DNA of 64,000 bases, taken from NCBI GenBank assembly GCA_964036195.1, contig OZ038452.1:29027785-29091784 (forward strand), read 5' to 3'. The position numbers and the translations under genes are program-made. This document shows positions 45,431 to 57,440 of the stretch, one piece after another (within the stretch, counting starts at the first letter, position 1; each line of letters begins with the position of its first letter). The notes beneath the pieces were generated by a model. The model worked only from the letters and a program-made list of their open reading frames with translations, had not been told where the DNA came from and searched no databases. Origin of the DNA: Sphaerolaimus hirsutus. Its lineage: Eukaryota > Nematoda > Chromadorea > Monhysterida > Sphaerolaimidae.

Positions 45431-45888
45431 TATTGGCTTGAAATTTCTAGAGCCCATGTGAACAAGACTGTCCCATGTTGACATTGGCTGCAAATTTGAA
45501 CCTGCGACAGCACTGCTGATGACAGTGATTGCAGCAGCCCATCCAGAGCGAGTAATGAGCACAGGCATGGCCAAGAGTGAACCCATGACACAGAGATTTC
45601 AGGTCCAGCCCACATGCCCACCTGCCACCAACACAAGCTTCTTCTGGCAACATACACAGAATGAGAGCTCAGCCAGAAAGCCACCAATTGGAACACGGCC
45701 CGCAATGCAATCGAATCAATCAACAAATGGCAGAAATCAGATTGATCGTGATTAGAGACTCCACCTTTGATGGGAATAATTGTCAGACAGGAACAAAACA
45801 ATTTCAAAATGAAAAATGTTAAAGAACGAGAATTTTTCAAGTTAAAGCATGGTCAATGAGGAGCATCCAAAAAAGCCACCTACATACC

Positions 45889-46292
45889 GTATTACCTCGA
45901 AATACCCCCATGGGGTTTATTATTTCGTCAGCAAAATTTGAGGGGGGGGGGGTTCTTCGAGGGGGGTGTTACTATTTCGTCAGAAATTTTCGTAAGGATC
46001 GTAGTAAAAAGTAGGCATTTGCGTACCCAAAACAAGTAATAAATGTGTCCAAACGGAGTATATTTGGACATAAAAACGTAGATACCCTAGCTACACAAAC
46101 TAGGTAGTCTATGTGTAGCTGCAATGCAAATTAGCAGTCACATAAATACATCATGTACATTGCGTAAATACGTGATGTGCATCATTCCGCGGGGGGGGGG
46201 GGGTTTCGAGGGGGGTTTATTATTTCCCCAACCCATTTGGGGGGTAATTCGAGGGGGGTCAACTCAAGGGGGAATAATTCGAGGTACTACGG
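45889..46292. mobile_element. TA-flanked palindromic element
   Basis: ACCGTATTACCTCGAAATAC at the left, GAGGTACTACGGTA at the right. The middle (GTACCCAAAACAAGTAATAA through ACATCATGTACATTGCG) closely matches 34770-35145 and the sequence flanking the LTR element. Confidence 0.7.
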
Positions 46293-46329
46293 TAAATATA
46301 ATTTCCAAATGCAAGCGAACGGAACGAAC

Positions 46330-46426
46330 GCTGGGGGGCGTAGCCGGCGGTGTCGAAAACGGGCTGTTTGCGACCGCACTGCTGCTGCGCTGCCGACGCG
46401 GACACGTTCTGCTGCTGCGACTGCTG
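46330..46426 (-). CDS. possible isolated Gln-rich exon
   Basis: Read on the minus strand after a CTCCAG acceptor, the frame gives a Q/S-rich stretch followed by QCGRKQPVFDTAGYAPQ, then a GTTCGT donor like the one used in DNAJC2 at 5388. Composition is GC-rich like real exons here. It could be an upstream exon of the minus-strand membrane-protein gene, but its end phase (1) does not match the exon at 41157 (phase 0), so the link is unproven. Confidence 0.25.
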
Positions 46427-46576
46427 CTGGAGCGAAATTTAATTGCCCGCACACTGTTCTTCGGGCAGCTAACTCGCCAGGCACGGCCCACACGTACACT
46501 AGTTGACAACGACGACAAATGTCAACTGGTCGTCGGCTCCGCCGTTCGTTAGCAAGCTTGAAATTGGGATCGGGAC

Positions 46577-46875
46577 TAGTGATGTGAAAAGCGCCAGAAT
46601 TTTGGCGCCAAGCGCCACGGCGCTTTTACGATCCCTAGCGCCAAGCGCCAATGGTACCAGAGCAATATGGCGCCAAGCGCCAGCGCCAGACATTTTCGTT
46701 CTGGCGCCGGTCAAAAATAGCGTCATGCGCCAAAAGCGCCATGGCGCTTGTCATGGGCATAGCGCCAAGCGCCAAAAGCGCCACAGCAATATAGCGCCAT
46801 GCGCCAAAAGCGCCACGGCGCTTTTTGCTTTGGCGCTAGCGCCAGGCGCCAGCGCCATGGCGCTTTTACATCACT
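46577..46875. mobile_element. hAT-like MITE, GCGCCAAGCGCC type
   Basis: The left tip TAGTGATGTGAAAAGCGCC and the right end GGCGCTTTTACATCACT mirror each other. The interior is a degenerate GCGCCAAGCGCCA array. No perfect target duplication was seen. Confidence 0.65.
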
Positions 46876-47544
46876 TGACATTTGGTGTCGCTGTAAATTG
46901 GTGTGTGCAGACGCAGAGCCATAGGACCAAACTGAATCGGGCTGCCCGAAACAAGTGTCGGGCTAATTAATTATCGTCCCTGGTGCTGGTTATTCATGCG
47001 CGCCCGCCGCCGCCGCCGTCCCAAAATCATATGGTGCATTGCGGCCTACGATTAGCTGGCGATTTATATCTTTATATAGTCGCTTGAATTTTGACCATTC
47101 CGTTGTCACCGCTCGGCTGCACAACGTCAAAAAAAAAGCAATAATTGTTTGATGGATGGAGAATTAATCGGCGTTCGCACTTTTGTTTCAAATATTCCAT
47201 TTTTATCACAAAAAGATGTTATAAATGTCGAAATTTTTGTTGTCGCAGAAAAAAAACGACTGTGCGAACGCCGTTCGAAAAATGACAGTGGCGGCGGCGA
47301 CGGGATTCGAAACGAAGTGACACTGGCCAAAATGGATTTGATGAGCGGCCAAAACTTGACTGCGCGCTCAAATTTAGTGTTGCCTTCCTTCCAGTGTTTT
47401 ATTGGTGTTAGCGGGATGAAGCTGGTTGCGGCGCTATTTTGACTGCGAGTGACTGTTTTTAGCTCAAATCGGCCGCAACGGGGAAACCTTTACCCACTGC
47501 GCAATTTATGTAAATGTCGCAGCTTGATGGGCCCTCGCCTGGGC

Positions 47545-47916
47545 CGTGGTTGTTAAAACGTATTTACGTTTACTCGAAAAATACGTGTACTAATGTACTG
47601 AGTAAATATATTTACGTTTCCTCTGAAAAAAGTAATGTACATTTTTATGTGTATTTTTTGAAATACTCCGAATTTGAATGTGGAAATGAGCAAACAGGTA
47701 AGAAAATTACTGACCCTGTTTCTGAAATTTATGAGTGAAAATTTCTGAAAATACCTACTCACTTTTACTTTTTCTGTTGAAAAAGCATTTTACTCACGTT
47801 CCAATGAGTAAAAAATTTTTCTCTACGCTTTCTGTACTCACCACAGTGTCATTACAAAACAAATACTTTACATTTACGTATACTTTCAAAAAAAGTCGGT
47901 ACTTTTAACAACTCTG
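47545..47916. mobile_element. hAT-like element, GTAAACGTAAATAC type
   Basis: The left GTTGTTAAAACGTATTTACG and the right TACTTTTAACAACTCTG mirror each other. GCCTGGGC is duplicated perfectly at 47537-47544 and 47917-47924. Confidence 0.78.
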
Positions 47917-48283
47917 GCCTGGGCATGCCAACTTTCAGCTGCACTTTTAAAGCGGTAACAAATTATGTCCATCTAGCGGAAACCGTCAAAAATGCCGACA
48001 AAGGAAGGCGGGAAACATCAGGTAAATGATACTTGAATACAATATCCAGCCAGAGGCGGCGCGCTCAAATGCCGCAACGGACAGAAATACACCACAAAAA
48101 ACGAAGGTGTCACTTTTTTGATTAATTTAGTTTGGTTCTGTTATAAATCTGAAATATTTTGGACATAATTCTTTGCGATATGAAAGCGTTCACTTTGGAC
48201 TGGCAGTTGTTGTTGCATTAACGGTGATAAATACAGAACCGATCAATTACGCAAGTCCGTTTTTTTCAGTTAGAGCCTTACAC

Positions 48284-49794
48284 TAGTGATGTAAAACGCA
48301 CCGGGAAATATGGCACCGCACCGCACCGCCACCGGTGCCATTCCTCAGAAAAGGCACCTGGCACCATGGGCACCGGCCAAAAAATGGCACCGCACTGGCA
48401 CCTTGGGGCACCGGCCGGCTGCCGGTGCTAGCATCGAAAGGCACCGCACCGGGCTGGAGGTTCCGAATTTATTTATCGGGTATTTTTTTGAAGCGGTACC
48501 TTCGGAACTGCATATTTTCACGAAATCTCTACCGATTTTGGTGGTTGACCATTTAAAACAATCAGAATCATGTGGCGATCACTTTATGAAGCAATTAGAA
48601 TGATTACTAATGATAGCTCAAATATTAAACATGCTCCAATACACATAGTCACTATTGTCTACTGACTGGGATGGATGTTGCTATATTTTGTCATCAAATG
48701 ACAACAAGTTATGAACAAAATGGTGAAACAAGTGTAATATTTATGATTATGTAAAACAACACAATTTTTGTTCCCTCTCCAGAAGGGTATAAGTCAGCAG
48801 ACATGATATTATACAGGTTTGGTCCACTTATGTTTCCCTTCGCTGAGCGTCAATGAAATTCAACATCTTACTGAACAGCGAAGTGCGATACATCTTAAAT
48901 ACGGTAGAAAAACGGTGCACAGTGGGTCGTGAATATGTCAATATGTATAGTCGACAGACATATCATTCTACAAAATTGGAAAGTTATATTTTGTTCTTGT
49001 AGAGCGAACGAGAAAGGAATTTAGTAATAAGAAAATATAAAGATAGTAAGAAGGAAAATAAAAATGTGCTGTTCTTTACACACTCGTTTACTCCAATTTT
49101 TGTGCCGATAGGTGCTGCAAATTTTTGATTATACGTTTACCTACGTTTAATCTAATTCATATTTAGAAAAGTTACACGCTATCAATTCATTTTGACGAAA
49201 ACTTGTTACGTTCAAAATTTTGAATTCAGAAAACGTTCCCGCTTTGTATTTATTCAGATCCAGACGACGCTTGGATGGCATCATGCCAAAAAACTCAACT
49301 ACACTTTGACGGGGGTTTGAATTGTGCGGGCACAATTGAATAGTGTCACTCCGTATATGCGTAAGCACGAGTCACCAAAACAGAGTTCTACGGGTTGGAT
49401 ACAGCGTGCATGATATGACATCATGCGACTCACTGTATAGTATCATGTCTGCCGACTAATGGCAGATTTCAAAGTATATTTTTTCCAAAATTGACTAAAA
49501 ACATTTGGGTATATATGAAAAAGCACATGCTGTGAACGAAATTTTACACCCTATGTAGACTTGGCCGGTGCCTTTCCCAGTGCTTTTTACTTTGATCCTG
49601 GCGCTAGCACCTTTGACAGCAGCTAAAAAATGGCACTGCACCGCACCAGCACTGGTACTATTCTGAAAAAATATTTAGCACCGGCACTGGCAGGGCACCC
49701 TCGAAAAAGGGCACCGCACCGCACCAGCACCGGTGCTGGTGCCCTTCGGTGCCCAGAACCGGGGCACCGGTGCCCCTGTGCCTTTCCATCACTA
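48284..49794. mobile_element. 1.5-kb hAT-like element, CACCGGTGC type
   Basis: The tips are TAGTGATGTAAAACGCACC and the mirror CCTTTCCATCACTA. The flanks CCTTACAC and CCCTACAC match at 7 of 8. Both arms are degenerate GCACCGCACCGGTGC arrays. The middle (about 48460-49555) is 1.1 kb of AT-rich DNA without a long ORF, the longest non-array interior of any such element here. Confidence 0.7.
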
Positions 49795-49796
49795 CC

Positions 49797-50022
49797 CTAC
49801 ACACTGGTTGAATCGCAAATTAGTGTCAAATGTCAATGAAATAACACAAATAAAATTTTAATACATCACATATCAGAAAGACTAAAAATTAAGTGTCACG
49901 ATATAAATTAACTATTTACCTATGCTCTATCATATAGGAACGTTGAAATCAAATAATAAACCAAAATTTAGTTGAATTTAGTTGACACAAATTTTGATGT
50001 CAACTAGTGTGTGGACTCCTAG
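49797..50022. mobile_element. CACACTAGTTGACAT-tipped element
   Basis: The left CTACACACTGGTTGAATCGC and the right GATGTCAACTAGTGTGTGG mirror each other. The interior words AAATTAAGTGTCACGATATA and ATGCTCTATC match 38545-38985. Confidence 0.6.
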
Positions 50023-50182
50023 TGACTGTAACCCACTGCGCGATGTTTGTGGGCCATGGCAAAAAAGTCTCCTATTCCTATTTCTTGTTTGTACCTGCGA
50101 GCATAGCATCTGTACGGTATCGTATGTACACCTACCTAACTAATTGTAACGGGGAAAGTTCTTTGCGTATTTTTTTAATAGT

Positions 50183-50341
50183 CAGGGTTTTACGGAAAAC
50201 CGAAAACGGAAAGGGTAAACATTTTCAGCTGCTGGAAAGCGGAAAGGGTAAACAAATTTATCAGCCGGAAAACGGAAAAAGGAAAGGGCAAAAATTTTCC
50301 TCCGTAAAGCGGAAACGGAAAACGGAAAGTTGACACCCTAG
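50183..50341. mobile_element. hAT-like MITE, GGAAAACGGAAAGGG type
   Basis: The left CAGGGTTTTACGG and the right GACACCCTAG lie between perfect copies of TTAATAGT (50175-50182 and 50342-50349). The interior is a GGAAAACGGAAAGGGTAAA array. Confidence 0.65.
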
Positions 50342-51512
50342 TTAATAGTGTTGCAAAAAGTTAAAAGCCTTCGTAGCAAAGTCTGAGAAATGAAGCTGCA
50401 ATTGTCAGTATTATTTATAATGACTGTTATTATGGTTTTGGACTTCAAACACACAGAGCCAGTTCTTTTCTGCCAGCTTTTCTGCTCATAAATTTGCAGA
50501 ACCAATTTGGAAAACTCGTTTTGAAATTTCAAGGACTCGGTGATTCCCAAACTCCGAACATGACGATCAATGGTTTGGAGCAATATTAAATTCTTCCACG
50601 GTTGCAAAAACCAGCCGCAATTGTTGCACATTTCTGAGCCTGGTGACTTGCAGCGAATTGCTTTCAATATTCAATGTGTCGTGTCAACATTAAAAATGTC
50701 AGACCAATTTCACATAAATATGTCGCGTAAAATGTAAATGACACCGGAACGTGATTTACACCTGGTATTTTACATTTTACATGAAATTTTACTGGGTGTG
50801 GGACTGGCCTCAGGGACATATAATAAGTAAAGTAAAATAGGTAAGTAGGATTTTGGAACTGAGAGGGATGAATTGTATAAATTAACCATATTTACTCGAA
50901 TAATTCATCTCTTGAATAATTTCTCCTTGAATAATTCCTCCTTGAATAATTTCTCCCTGTAAGACGAGTGAATAATTACCACATCGAATAATCTTCCGCC
51001 CCCCCCCCTTCAAATAGCCCACCTCAGAAAGTCTTACAAAAAAAAATTCGCCGGAGGAATTACCTATTCGAGTAAATACGGTATATAAATACGGAGCCAG
51101 TGAACAGGTGGGAGAGGGGCGCTGCCACACTGAAATTTCTGCATTATATTCGAATTGCGGAATGGCGCTCGTGCAACACTTGGCAATTTTATCTCCATTC
51201 CTGAGTCAGCAAAGTTGAGTAAAGTTGAGTAGAGCCGAGATAATTATGCGAGGGTGAAATTGAAAACGTAGAGAGAATACAATTGAGGAGTTTGATACCG
51301 AAACCCGTTATCTGCAGGTTTTTGGGTTTTTTGAAAATCGCATTTGAAACTTTGACATTGGCCCACGCGGGCATGCTTCAAGTGACAACGCTTGCCCAAA
51401 ACTTTTTGAAAAGTTCATGAATTTCTCTACATTTTCCATAATTACAACCCTCTGGCCGGGGTATATACCTAGAGTTATGGTGATTTGTTTGACGTCACAT
51501 CAGCATAAATGC

Positions 51513-51685
51513 ATGCAGATAACGAGTTTCGGGTGCAAATTCATAAAAACCAGTACAGATTTCCTTAACGAGTTTCGGATGCAAACTCCATTTTTGTATG
51601 GTGATTTTGACACCTCCATACTAAATCCTTAACGAGTTTCGGATGCAAACTTTTTTCTCTGCAGATAACGAGTTTCGGGTGCAAA
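51513..51685. repeat. scattered direct repeats of AACGAGTTTCGGGTGCAAA
   Basis: Four copies of AACGAGTTTCGG(G/A)TGCAAA occur within about 170 bp, in the same orientation and at irregular spacing of roughly 45-60 bp. No ORF or other feature is associated. Confidence 0.6.
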
Positions 51686-51896
51686 AAATATGACATATTG
51701 AGAAAAAAAATTTTCTATCACGAAGAAATATATACCTATATATATACGTCAGATCCGCACTTAACTCAATTTTTTTCACTTTTGCACTTAACGGGTTACG
51801 GAACCAAACTCCCCAATTTCAAAGAAATCTCTGGACGCGAAGGTATGGACCAGCTGGACCTGCTTGTGAGTAGCTAGCGGCGATATTCAGTCCAAG

Positions 51897-52922
51897 AGTT
51901 GTTAAAAGTAATGAACTTTTTGCAAAGTAAACGCAAACGTAAAGTATTTTTTTGTTAATCACGGCCGAGTACCGAAAACGTACAGTAAAAACTTTTTACT
52001 TTTACACTGAGTAAAACGTACGCGTGTACCTAAGTGCGTATCGGTATTTTTGGGGGAAGAAACGAAAACGTATTGCCCCAGTACTCAAGAATCCGTATCT
52101 ATCGAGTAAACGTTAATACGTTTTCATAACTGTGATTCGGTAGATGCGTTATGGGTGTACACGGCAGACCGCAAAGTATGCGTGCAAATAGACTTATGTC
52201 TTGGTCGGGAATGTGTGAACATGAACATCGGGTTGAACTTATGCATGCACGTTTACAAAAGGAAAAATATTTCAAAAAGAAAAAGATGGAGTCGTGTACA
52301 AGAGGCAAATGATTCTTCCCTGAAACATTTTTTGGAACAATTCTGATTTTATTAACGATGACGTCATCGTGGGATGTTTCCTCCAGAAAAAAACAGAGAT
52401 GTTAAAAGTACTGAACTTTTTTTGAGTAAATGTAAACTTAAGTTTGTTTTTTTTACTGACATATGAGTACAGAAAACGTAAAGTATTTTATTTTTACTTT
52501 TACACTGCGTAAAAGGTGAGTAAAATACTTTTTTCCAGAGAAAATGTAAAAATGAGTATTTTTATCAGGGAAAACGTAAAAATGGGTATTTTTATCACAG
52601 AAAACGTAAAGTGGGTAACTTTCACACAAAAATAACGTAAAAATTGTTTTTTTCTTTCTTCATTTTTACTCTGAAATACATCAAAGATGTGTGTTTTTCT
52701 CTCCTGAAAAGTATTTCTTAGGAAAATGTCCTATGTTTGTCACTTTCTGTCTGGCAAAATGATATTTTCTGTCCCCTTAAAATACGTTTTCTGTACTCGT
52801 GTACTTTCAAAGAGTACGCGAGTATGTGAGTAGCGGTATTTTTTCGGGAGGAAACGTAAACGTATTTACGCAGTATGCGAGTATACGTATTTATCGAGTC
52901 AACATAAATACGTTTTAACAAC
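51897..52922. mobile_element. two neighbouring hAT-like GTAAACG elements
   Basis: The first runs about 51897-52133 (AGAGTTGTTAAAAGTAATG to ACGTTTTCATAACTGTG). The second runs about 52400-52922 (CAGAGATGTTAAAAGTAC to ACGTTTTAACAACTATG), with CAGAAAAA-like flanks. Both are arrays of AAACGTAAAGTATTTTT and mirror words. Confidence 0.6.
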
Positions 52923-53559
52923 TATGCAGAAAAACGTATAGCGTGTGGAGCGCAGAGTATGCTTACCGCAAATCCTCGACTAATACCCCCCTTCAATAAC
53001 TCCCCCCCCCTGTTCGCCAGGTGAGGAAAATATACCCACCTTGAATAATTCCCCCCCCCCTCAAAAACTCTGACGAAATATAATTCCCCTGTGGTCTCAT
53101 TCGAGGATTTGCCTAGAGTGATTAAAAATATGTACACGGGTTTGGTGCAGAACTGCGGCAAAATTCACAACGGTAATAATTTCATCAGTATACGAAAGTA
53201 GCTTCGCTTATTCGATGTGAAATAAGACATATTTATAAGCGCGCTAGGCTGCCATCAATTACTGTGTTAGTTGGTTTGGGATAACAATGCAAAAAAGATG
53301 CGCTGACGGGACAACCACATGTCGCCTTAGGTGTAAAATAGAAGTTAGGTAGATAAATTAGTCTGATAGGCGACCAGAAACTTAAAGACTGGGGTCGTTA
53401 AAAACGTTTCTTTTTATCATCCCCACGACCATATCTAAATACTTTTTGCATCGTACTGTGTAGCCCGAAACTATAAAACTTATCAATATTAGCGAAAGAA
53501 AGCAACAAAAAGCTGACGATACAAAAATTGCCCGAGTCCGAACATTACCTACCTAGGTG

Positions 53560-53930
53560 CCGGATTTAATCAAGCCTGAAACCGCTATGGCGCTTGACGC
53601 TAAAATTATGTGGCGCCTGGCGCCAATAACCGGAAAGGCGCCATGGCGCTTGGCGCCAAAACCCTGGCGCTCTTTACATCACTACCAGCGCCGTGGACAT
53701 AGGGCGCCTGGACTAATTGGCGTCGTAAATTACACAACAATTACGCTAATGCTTTTGGCATCACTTGAAAGAGCGCCGCATAGTGAGGCGAAAAGCGCCA
53801 AGCGCCATGGCGCTTTTCCGAACACTAGCGCCAAGCGCCAATGGCGCCAGGCATTTTGTTCCTGGCGCCGGCCGAAAATAGCGCCAAGCGCCAAAACCGC
53901 CATGGCGCTTAGCGCCACGTTGTGTTGTAA
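53560..53930. mobile_element. GCGCCAAGCGCC-type elements, probably two
   Basis: Degenerate GCGCCAAGCGCCATGGCGC arrays run from about 53575 to 53918. An internal CTTTACATCACTA at 53672-53684 looks like the right tip of a first element, with a second following directly. Confidence 0.5.
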
Positions 53931-54445
53931 TTTTCTAGTGTTTTGTTCTAAAATGACTTTTCGAATTTCTATTTTTTTTGGGAAAATAGTTTTGGAATAT
54001 TCGAAGTTTTTAGAATCTTTAGGAATTTTTGGAATACTTTAGGAATTTTAGAATTTTTTCCACCAAAGTATTGGTTTTTCATATTTTTTTCTGCCTAATT
54101 TTGAATACATGAGCGTAAATATTACGCTCGAATATTGAGCTGTTACCGAACACACATTTGCACAGTTTCTGTTCTCATGAATAGGTCGATGCAAAATTGA
54201 TGTTTCGAATTGAGTTTCTGCATTCGAAGTATTTTCAGCCAAAAATACAGGAAATTTTCGGATGTTTTCGAATTTTTCTAGAAAAAAAAAATAGATTTTT
54301 AATTCTTTTCTAGTGTTGAAAAAATTTGAAAACTGCAAAGCAATTCGAAAACTTATTCGAATTTTCACTTGCCATCGTTACCAACAAAAACGTCTCTCCT
54401 GATGACATAAAAAAGCGAACTTTTCGGTCGGCGAGCGCGGCGGAC

Positions 54446-54511
54446 CGGGCCGGCGGCCTTCTTCTTGCTGAACATCATGTGCGTCGTGACGCGGTCCTTG
54501 CCGCTCGGCAT
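54446..54511 (-). CDS. possible small first exon
   Basis: From a minus-strand ATG at 54511-54509 the frame reads MPSGKDRVTTHMMFSKKKAA before a GT donor at 54445 (GTCCGC). It is GC-rich in AT-rich surroundings. It could be the first exon of the minus-strand gene 13 kb away (end phase 0 would fit the exon at 41157), but nothing else supports this. Another frame is also open. Confidence 0.22.
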
Positions 54512-55061
54512 GCTGACGCGCCGCCGAATTTATCTGTTACAGTGTGTAGTTTATTAATTAGTTGTGCAGCCCTCGTCAACGAGCATCTGTAATTATTTTG
54601 ACAGTATTCCGAACCGAAATGCATATTGTGCCTGCGCAAAGTAGTTTACAACCGAAATTTCAAAAAGTCGTAAATCAGTTTTGAGCGCATTTCAGTTTTC
54701 TAGAATGAGGTATTCGTCAACTACAGTTGACGGAGCTGAAAAATGACTCGGACTAGAAAACTCAAATGCGCAATTTCGAATAGAAATTTCGGTCGAAAAC
54801 TAGCGCGCTCGGGGCCATTTTTTGTATCGAAATGAAGAATTTCCCAGCTGCGAGATGGAAACGTTCTCAGTGGAGATGTGCGCTAAGCGAGAGCGAACGT
54901 TTTGACCTTTGCTTCGCGCGGACTGTCGAACTACAGCTTCATCAGAAAGGTGAGGCGCGGCGGCAATAAATCACGCCGCCAGCCGACAACCATTAATCGC
55001 GCGCCCACCAAAACGTACACGCGTAGAAATACTTATCGACTGCATAGTAAAACGTATACCG

Positions 55062-55367
55062 TATTTCCTCGAAATACCACCCTTAAAATGGACACTATGA
55101 AATTATAAACCCCCTCAAAATACCCCCCCCCCCACCCCAAATATATAGTGTATAGAGAACGTAAATGACAAAAGCTACGGTTTGTGATCCGGGAAACGCA
55201 GAACACACGTGAAAACAATGACTGTGTTATGTTACAACAGGGTTGATACCGTCTACGTACTTCTACGTACGTTGATACCCCCTCGAAATACCCCCCCTCG
55301 TTTAACCCCCTCAAAATTCTCACTCTAAAAAATAAACCCCCTGTGAGTATTTTCAGGAAATACGGTA
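55062..55367. mobile_element. TA-flanked palindromic element
   Basis: TACCGTATTTCCTCGAAATA at the left, CAGGAAATACGGTA at the right. The middle (AACGTAAATGACAAAAGCTA and the following AGAACACACG) matches 42795-42960. Confidence 0.65.
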
Positions 55368-55577
55368 TTCTTGAAAAAGCCCCGCTTTAAATACCCCCCA
55401 CAAGAGTGCGACAGGCAGGGCATAAATAAGGTAAGCGGCAGACAAACAGGGACGTACATAAACACAATGTGGTTGTTACGGTATGGTGAACTGTATACAG
55501 AAACCAATGATTTTTTCGTCTGAAGTGTTGGAATTAGCGGAATGCGACCATTCGTAAGGGCCACCCATGTCGGCAGT

Positions 55578-55875
55578 TAGCATTGAAAAAATCTCTGGGA
55601 GATTTATATTTATTTAAAAAATCTCAGAAAATATAAGATTTTCTGAGATTTATATTTTGTTCACGATTTTCTAGAGAGATTTAATTATATTTTCCTTTTG
55701 CGAGATTTTCTGAGATTTTTAAAAATATCAGAAAATCTTTCAAATTATGATATTTATATTTATTTATATTTTTACAAGGGTTTTTTGAGAGAGATTTTAT
55801 AATTTTTTCTTGAGAGATTTTCTGAGATTATATTCAATTATATTTTCTATAAATTGGCGATATTTTTCAATGCTA
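55578..55875. mobile_element. hAT-like MITE, AATCTCAGAAAATAT type
   Basis: The tips are TAGCATTGAAAAA and the mirror TTTTTCAATGCTA. The flanks TCGGCAGT and TCGTCAGT match at 7 of 8. The interior is a degenerate AGATTTTCTGAGATTTATAT array. Confidence 0.72.
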
Positions 55876-56061
55876 TCGTCAGTGACGTTGGTGCAAAGAC
55901 CGCTGTATATGTACATTTACCGTGCTCATAGAGCCGCCGTATCTTGACACTGGGTGATTGTTGCGGGACACTTTTCGTTGTAACCCCATCCCCAAACGCC
56001 AACATACTCAAATGGCTTCAAAATTGGGCAAGGTACAAAATCAACAAAAGTGTAGTGGAAC

Positions 56062-56572
56062 TAGGGTTCAAACGGGACCAGTTTTCGGGACCGGGACCAG
56101 AAATTTTTAAATGTCGGGACCGGGACCGGGACCGGGACTGGGTGGTCGGGACCGGGACCAGGAATTTTTCAATGTCGGGACCGGGACGTCGGGACCGGTA
56201 CTGGGATTGTCGGGACCGGGACTGGGACTGGGTCGTTAGAAATGTCTTTTTTTACAGAAATGACCTCTTAATGCTATACATAGCATCATAAACTGTATCG
56301 TATACCTGTTGACTCGCAACTATATTTAGGAGCGTTGGAAAAAAATTTATACAAGGGATGGAAAAAGCGACATTTTTTTCCATCCCTTATCGTTGAAGTC
56401 GGGACCACTGAAAAATTCCGGGACCGGGACCGGGACTGGGTCGTCGGGACCGGGACCAGGATTTTTTCAATGTCGGGACCGGGACCGGGACTGAGGTGTC
56501 GTGACCGGGACCACCCCAGTCCCGACTTTTTGCCGAACCGGGTACCGGGACCGCGCTCCCGTATGAACCCTA
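56062..56572. mobile_element. hAT-like element, CGGGACCGGGACC type
   Basis: The tips are TAGGGTTCAAACGGGACC and the mirror TATGAACCCTA. The target duplication AGTGGAAC is perfect (56054-56061 and 56573-56580). Both arms are CGGGACCGGGACCGGGAC arrays around an AT-rich centre. Confidence 0.82.
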
Positions 56573-56669
56573 AGTGGAACCCATTTCTCCGTTGGAGAAA
56601 AGTCTCAACTATTCTGCAAAGTAGTGTATTACATGGTAGTCGTAGGCATGAGGTAGTCCCAGTCCCAAT

Positions 56670-56862
56670 TAGGGTTCAAACGGGACCAGTTTTTCTGGCC
56701 GGGACCGGAGCCAGAAATTTTTCTCATCGGGACTGGGGCATCGTACCGGGACTGGCATTTTTTCCGGGACCATGGTCCGTGACCGTGATCGGGACCAGTA
56801 CCGCCTCAGTTCAGGAATTTTGCCGAACCATCTACCGAGACTGTGGTCCTATTTGAACCCTA
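56670..56862. mobile_element. hAT-like MITE, CGGGACCGGGACC type
   Basis: The tips are TAGGGTTCAAACGGGACC and the mirror ATTTGAACCCTA. The interior is a degraded GGGACC array. The flanks GTCCCAAT and GACTCCCAAT are similar but offset. Confidence 0.65.
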
Positions 56863-56978
56863 GGACTCCCAATCCCGATACCCCAGCCCCAGTAACGATA
56901 TCCCAATCCTGATACAGAACATTCTACTAACCTTATGTCTACCAAACACGATGCACTTGTAGATGTGTGAGTGTAGAG

Positions 56979-57200
56979 TAGTGATGGAAAAAGTGCCAGT
57001 ATGTTGGCGCCAAGCGCCATGGCGTTTTTCCTAACCCAAACGCTAAGCGCTAAAGGAAAATAGCGCTAAAAGCTAGAAGCGCCACGGCGCTTTTTTCTTT
57101 GGCGCTAGCGCCAAGCGCCAGCGTCAGGCATTTTGTTCCTGGCGGATAGCAAAAATTGCGCCAAGCGCCATAAGTGCCATTGCGTTTTTTTCCTCTGGCG
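56979..57200. mobile_element. hAT-like GCGCCAAGCGCC element, right end unclear
   Basis: The left tip is TAGTGATGGAAAAAGTGCC. The interior is a degenerate GCGCCAAGCGCCA array, ending somewhere after 57190. No right tip or target duplication was resolved. Confidence 0.5.
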
Positions 57201-57440
57201 AAAAATATTCAGTTTTCACACGAAGTCACGGTGAAAACTAGTGTGTGTAAGCACAATATAATCCAATACAGGTTTTGGTATTTAGAAACTCACAAAAAAT
57301 TTGAACTATGGCAGCATCTAATAGAATGACAGGTAGAAAATGTTGGAAGAGTACCAAAACACAAAAATACACCAAAAATTGATGGCAAGAATGTTCAAAG
57401 AATTCGAAATGATGATTTGAAAGTTTTTTGTTGTCTGAAT

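Noticed and set aside
45430..45840. 136-aa minus-strand ORF with hydrophobic stretches
   Set aside because: It has no splice context, no family motif and ordinary composition for this AT-rich region. It begins beside a palindrome and is probably chance.
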